From an uncultured Elusimicrobiales bacterium (lineage in GTDB: Bacteria > Elusimicrobiota > Elusimicrobia > Elusimicrobiales > Elusimicrobiaceae), in contig CALUQA010000136.1 of NCBI GenBank assembly GCA_944322775.1, forward strand, positions 1 through 9,471: a stretch of 9,471 nucleotides of DNA, written 5' to 3'. This document shows positions 7,005-9,471 of this stretch, one piece after another. The first letter of the stretch is position 1; the number at the start of each line of letters is the position of its first letter. A program made the position numbers and the translations under genes. Below the pieces are notes generated by a model. The model was not told the origin of the DNA, searched no databases, and worked only from the letters and a program-made list of their open reading frames with translations.

Positions 7005-7013
7005 TGCTATAAT
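7005..7013 (+). promoter_or_regulatory. Extended -10 promoter placing the transcript start at the nadD ATG
   Basis: TGCTATAAT is a perfect extended -10 element (TG-N-TATAAT). The hexamer ends seven bases before the ATG at 7021, so transcription should start at or next to the A of the start codon. No Shine-Dalgarno is found in the 30-base gap after the previous gene and no -35 is evident, as expected for an extended -10 promoter. Confidence 0.7.
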
Positions 7014-7020
7014 AAAACCT

Positions 7021-8154
7021 ATGAAAGTACTTGTTTTTGGCGGAAGTTTTGACCCCGTACACAAAGGCCATATTGCCGTGCTAAAAAAGGCCTTGCAAAT
7101 CATTAAGCCCGACGCCGCACACGTCGTGCCGGCCTATCATTCCCCTTTTAAGGCCAAATCGCCCACGCCCTTTAAACTGCGTATGCAAATGGCCCGCGCC
7201 GCTTTTGCGCCGCTGGGCAAAAACATTATTTTTGACGATTATGAACTGCGCCGCGGCGGAAAAACCTATTCCTATCAGCTGGTGCAATACCTGCGCCAAC
7301 GCTATGACAACCCGGAAATTTTCTTGCTCGTAGGCACCGATTGCCTAAACGATTTGCACGAATGGAAAAACCCGCAATATATCTTTCAATATGCCACGGT
7401 GGTAGCCGGCAAAAGAAAAGGCTTTAGCGAACATAAGGCCGACTTTAGGCATTTGTTCTTGCCGGGGCAATTTCCCAAAATGTCTTCCACGCGGGTGCGG
7501 GCGCACATTTTATCCTGCGGGGCCGTGCCGGAAGATAAGGTCGTGCCGGAAGTGGCCCAAATTATTGTTAAAAACGATTTGTACGGGCTGGACGTACACC
7601 GCTGGCTAAAAGCCCATTTAAAACCCAACCGCTATTTGCATTCCATCAAAGTGGCCGAGCTGTGCGCCATTTTGAGCGATATTTATGACGTACCCGTGGA
7701 AAAAGCCGTGCAGGCCGGCATTATGCACGATGCGGGCAAAGGCTTTTCCGGCCCGGAACTGATTGCCTTTTGCAAAGAACATAAAATTAAAGTGCCTTAC
7801 TTTGAAGACATCTGCCGCTTTGAGCCGGCTTTATTGCATTCGTATGTGTCTGCCTGGTTTGCCAAGCATGAGTTTGGCGTAAAAGACAAAGACGTGCTGG
7901 CGGCCATTTCCGAGCACACCTTGGGCAGCCTGAAAATGACTACGCTAAGCAAAATTTTGTTTGTGGCAGATATTTCTTCCAAAGACCGCAAATACAAAGA
8001 CGCCTTTGTCATTCGCACCCTGGCCGCGCAGGACTTGGAAAAAGCCCTGCTTTACGCGGCCAACCGCAAACTGTGGTTTACCATTGACAGCCAAAAATGG
8101 CTCTGCCCCGTGGGGATAGAACTATGGAATCACCTGGTAAAATGCGCAAATTGA
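7021..8154 (+). CDS. nadD: Fusion of nicotinate-nucleotide adenylyltransferase (NadD) and YqeK-type HD hydrolase
   Basis: Residues 1 to about 190 are NadD, which makes nicotinate adenine dinucleotide from NaMN and ATP in NAD synthesis. Visible motifs are GGSFDPVHKGH (7-17, nucleotidyltransferase GxFDPxHxGH), SPFK (41-44), VGTDCLNDLHEW (104-115) and SSTRVRAHI (155-163). Residues from about 192 to 377 are a YqeK-type HD domain. Its metal ligands can be placed: His207 in RYLHSIKVAE, the His236-Asp237 pair in AGIMHDAGKG, His273 in ALLHSYVSAW, His299 in ISEHTLGS and Asp317 in FVADISS. YqeK proteins hydrolyse Ap4A symmetrically to two ADP. In many bacteria yqeK follows nadD as a separate gene, so the fusion preserves an established pairing; both active sites look intact. 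The frame is continuous with no internal start signal noted. It overlaps the next gene. It has its own extended -10 promoter and probably a leaderless mRNA. Confidence 0.95.
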   Translation: MKVLVFGGSFDPVHKGHIAVLKKALQIIKPDAAHVVPAYHSPFKAKSPTPFKLRMQMARAAFAPLGKNIIFDDYELRRGGKTYSYQLVQYLRQRYDNPEIFLLVGTDCLNDLHEWKNPQYIFQYATVVAGKRKGFSEHKADFRHLFLPGQFPKMSSTRVRAHILSCGAVPEDKVVPEVAQIIVKNDLYGLDVHRWLKAHLKPNRYLHSIKVAELCAILSDIYDVPVEKAVQAGIMHDAGKGFSGPELIAFCKEHKIKVPYFEDICRFEPALLHSYVSAWFAKHEFGVKDKDVLAAISEHTLGSLKMTTLSKILFVADISSKDRKYKDAFVIRTLAAQDLEKALLYAANRKLWFTIDSQKWLCPVGIELWNHLVKCAN

Positions 8155-9041
8155 TAGAGAAGTTTTTGCTTATTCTCCTGCTGGCTTTAACCGGCTGGGC
8201 GGCCTATGTGCAATTTCATTCCCAGGCGGCGCAGGTGCTTGCCCAGCGCAAAGACGAAACCATTTATGTGGCCATTTTAACGCAGCCGGGCATGACGGCT
8301 TCTTATAACCCGGTCACACGTAAAGTGCTTTTAACCACCGTCAACCGCCGCAAACTGCCCAAAGACCCGTTGGAAAACGCCCAAAATCTTTTTGACAGTG
8401 CCGGTATAGACGTGCCGCAAGTGCGCTATTTTATTCCGCAAACGCTAAAAAAAGACGAATACTGGCGGCACTTTAAATATAATTTGGAAAATTGGCGCTA
8501 TAACCCGCTTTTGGCCTGGCAGGCTTTTTGGCAATATGTTTCGGCCTTGCATGACAAACGGACAAACCTGCGCCCGGCAGAATTTTTATTGTATGCCATG
8601 GATTTAAGCCGTCTGGAAATCACCGATTTTACCGTGCGTACCGCCGGAGAGAAATCCGCCAAAAAATCTAAATCTTCCGTACCGGAAGATCACATTGCAG
8701 AACCCGTGGAAGACCGCGCCCCCCTGGCGGTGGAGGACCGCCCGCTGATTGTGGAAATTTTAAACGGGGCCGGCAAAAAGGGTGCCGCGCTGGAGCTGAC
8801 CCAATACCTGCGCGACCAAAGCCAAATGGGGCTTTTACAAGTGGACGTGCTGCAATACGATAACTATCCCGGGCCGCATCAGCCCAAAACACGCGTGATA
8901 GATTACACCGGCCGCTTGGCACAGATTAAACAGTTAACCACGGCCATTGGCGTAAGTAACGAAATTGAATCGGAAAAACAAGGCACCGCCATTTGCGACG
9001 TGCGCATTATCATCGGGGAAGACTTTAAACAACCGCTTTAA
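8124..9041 (+). CDS. Membrane-anchored LytR_C domain protein without a canonical LCP domain
   Basis: The product has about 305 residues from the chosen start. A short basic N-terminus precedes one membrane helix (about 14-30), then a predicted extracytoplasmic region. The final 95 residues match the LytR_C domain: LIVEILNGAGKKGAALEL (strand, Asn-Gly turn, helix), an internal TRVIDYTG strand, and the closing CDVRIIIGEDF strand. LytR_C usually follows the LCP domain that ligates glycopolymers to the cell wall. Here the middle has only a faint LCP-like stretch (SYNPVTRKVLLTTVNRRK) and lacks the domain's conserved acidic and Arg residues, so ligase activity is not supported. A charged linker (about 172-205) joins the halves. 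ATG 8124 is chosen because GGGGA lies seven bases upstream; 8142 (MRKLIEKF) is nearly as good, and 8097 is possible but has no ribosome site. It overlaps nadD-yqeK by 31 bases. The nadD-yqeK-lytR order is a known neighbourhood, often followed by rsfS, which is absent here. Confidence 0.85.
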   Translation: MESPGKMRKLIEKFLLILLLALTGWAAYVQFHSQAAQVLAQRKDETIYVAILTQPGMTASYNPVTRKVLLTTVNRRKLPKDPLENAQNLFDSAGIDVPQVRYFIPQTLKKDEYWRHFKYNLENWRYNPLLAWQAFWQYVSALHDKRTNLRPAEFLLYAMDLSRLEITDFTVRTAGEKSAKKSKSSVPEDHIAEPVEDRAPLAVEDRPLIVEILNGAGKKGAALELTQYLRDQSQMGLLQVDVLQYDNYPGPHQPKTRVIDYTGRLAQIKQLTTAIGVSNEIESEKQGTAICDVRIIIGEDFKQPL

Positions 9042-9061
9042 TTTTCCCTCTTTTAAAAAAC

Positions 9062-9100
9062 AAAACACCCCGTCACAAGACGGGGTGTTTTTATATTTTC
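9062..9100 (+). terminator. Intrinsic terminator after the LytR_C gene
   Basis: A perfect 13-bp stem, AAAACACCCCGTC (9062-9074) with GACGGGGTGTTTT (9079-9091), has a four-base ACAA loop and a T-rich tail to 9099. It starts 20 bases after the stop at 9041 and ends the plus-strand run that began at 5962. Confidence 0.93.
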
Positions 9101-9117
9101 AGAAAACCAGTTCAGCA

Positions 9118-9136
9118 GGCTGGCACCTTGCCAGCC
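9118..9136. other. Perfect 8-bp palindrome with 3-base centre in the intergenic gap
   Basis: GGCTGGCA (9118-9125) and TGCCAGCC (9129-9136) are exact inverted copies separated by CCT. There is no T-run on either side, so it is not a classical terminator. It lies between two terminators in the convergent gap 9042-9205 and could be a protein-binding site or a stable RNA hairpin. Confidence 0.5.
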
Positions 9137-9150
9137 CAGAGAGCTCCTTA

Positions 9151-9194
9151 AAAAACAAATAAAAAAAACCCGCCCTTATGTAGGGCGGGTTTTT
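9151..9194 (-). terminator. Intrinsic terminator of the histone-like gene
   Basis: On the minus strand a perfect 13-bp stem (9194-9182 with 9176-9164, core ACCCGCCCT/AGGGCGGGT) closes a five-base loop and runs into a U-tract of eight or more T residues toward 9151. It begins 11 bases after the gene's stop codon at 9206. Confidence 0.92.
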
Positions 9195-9205
9195 GGGGTA
9201 CTAAA

Positions 9206-9471
9206 TTATTTTTTCTTTGCTACTTTTTTCGCCGGTTTTTTAGCGGCGGCTTTTTTTACGGCTACTTTTTTGGCCGGTTTTTTGGCAGCGGCTTTTTTAA
9301 CAGCTGCTTTTTTCACGGCCACTTTTTTCACCGTTTTTTTGGCGCAGGCTTTTTTGCAGCAAGCCTTCTTGGCGCAAGCTTTCTTCGCCGGTTTTTTAAC
9401 GGCGGCTTTCTTTACGGCTACTTTTTTCGCCGGTTTTTTAGCGGCGGCTTTTTTCACGGTTTTTTTAACGG
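9206..9471 (-). CDS. Lys/Ala-rich histone H1-like protein (5' end cut off by window)
   Basis: About 87 C-terminal residues are visible, almost all Lys, Ala, Val and Pro in repeats of the type KKPAKKVAVKKAA and KKAAAKKPAKKVA. This is the composition of histone H1-like DNA-binding tails such as chlamydial Hc2 (HctB) and bacterial AlgP-type proteins, which bind and compact DNA through charge. The frame is still open at the window edge: the GTG at 9457 is an internal Val in the same repeat, so the real start is upstream. A central module with four Cys residues (C-x4-C-C-x3-C, at about 9344-9376) interrupts the pattern; Hc2-type proteins can also carry Cys in such repeats. A strong minus-strand terminator follows. 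Whether an N-terminal folded domain exists cannot be seen. Expect repeat-driven length variation between strains, which is inference. Confidence 0.85.
   Translation of the reverse strand, partial: VKKTVKKAAAKKPAKKVAVKKAAVKKPAKKACAKKACCKKACAKKTVKKVAVKKAAVKKAAAKKPAKKVAVKKAAAKKPAKKVAKKK
9219..9256. repeat. 38-base direct repeat, copy 1, in the histone-like gene
   Basis: Bases 9219-9256 are identical to 9417-9454 and encode the KKAAAKKPAKKVA unit at the extreme C-terminus. A diverged copy of the same unit lies at about 9261-9298. Confidence 0.85.
9417..9454. repeat. 38-base direct repeat, copy 2, in the histone-like gene
   Basis: Exact copy of 9219-9256, 198 bases apart in the same frame. Identity at synonymous positions suggests recent duplication or recombination within the gene. 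Confidence 0.85.

Noticed and set aside
8668..8922. Minus-strand Pro/Gly/Arg-rich open frame inside the LytR_C gene
   Set aside because: It is antisense to a region with clear domain homology, and its composition is that of a reverse-complement artefact.
8965..9162. 65-codon plus-strand frame running through the terminator at 9062-9100
   Set aside because: It starts inside the LytR_C gene in another frame and crosses a strong terminator and the palindrome, so it is very unlikely to be translated.
9455..9457. GTG as a start codon for the histone-like protein
   Set aside because: The frame stays open with the same Lys/Val repeat pattern to the window edge and no ribosome site precedes the GTG, so it is an internal Val.
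9206..9471. CRISPR-like or satellite repeat array at the window end
   Set aside because: Repeats are in frame and encode Lys/Ala units of a histone-like protein; there are no regular spacers.

Overview
The window reads as a compact bacterial chromosome segment, probably from a Gram-negative (diderm) organism. Evidence for this is a SecD/SecF pair, a DUF374-type lysophospholipid acyltransferase of the kind found with lipid A or envelope genes, and a lipoprotein with a clean lipobox. Nothing mobile is visible: no insertion sequence, integrase, CRISPR array, tRNA or rRNA. The mixture of a DUF2207 protein, a NadD-YqeK fusion, a LytR_C-only protein and a Lys/Ala-rich histone H1-like protein would fit Elusimicrobiota or a similar deep-branching phylum. 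That placement is only an inference from gene content and needs a protein tree.

Layout. Positions 2-1962 (+) carry the end of secD and all of secF, translationally coupled by an ATGA overlap. A hairpin follows at 1971-2002. Positions 2068-3389 (+) are a two-gene unit: an unrecognised protein that looks like a worn-down cobalamin-dependent methionine synthase activation domain, then a DUF374 acyltransferase overlapping it by one base. A strong bidirectional terminator (3440-3480) separates this unit from the convergent minus-strand pair at 3488-5908, a lipoprotein followed by a DUF2207 membrane protein. A 53-base divergent promoter region (5909-5961) then starts a plus-strand run: a WecA/MraY-family phosphoglycosyltransferase (5962-6990), a NadD-YqeK fusion (7021-8154) and an overlapping LytR_C-domain membrane protein (8124-9041). 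After two terminators and an unexplained perfect palindrome, the window ends inside a minus-strand histone-like gene.

How the genes fit together. Most products act at the envelope: protein export (SecDF), acyl transfer to lipids, an outer-membrane-type lipoprotein with DUF2207, lipid-linked sugar synthesis, and a LytR_C protein. The order nadD-yqeK-LytR-type gene is a known bacterial neighbourhood; here nadD and yqeK are one gene and the LytR-type protein has no recognisable catalytic LCP domain. Two plus-strand genes (5962 and 7021) lack Shine-Dalgarno sequences and have -10 boxes placed so that transcription would start at or next to the ATG, suggesting leaderless mRNAs. No clearly new multi-gene system is evident. 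The best leads are the degenerate MetH-activation-like protein, the leaderless starts, the NadD-YqeK fusion and the cysteine-containing histone-like tail.
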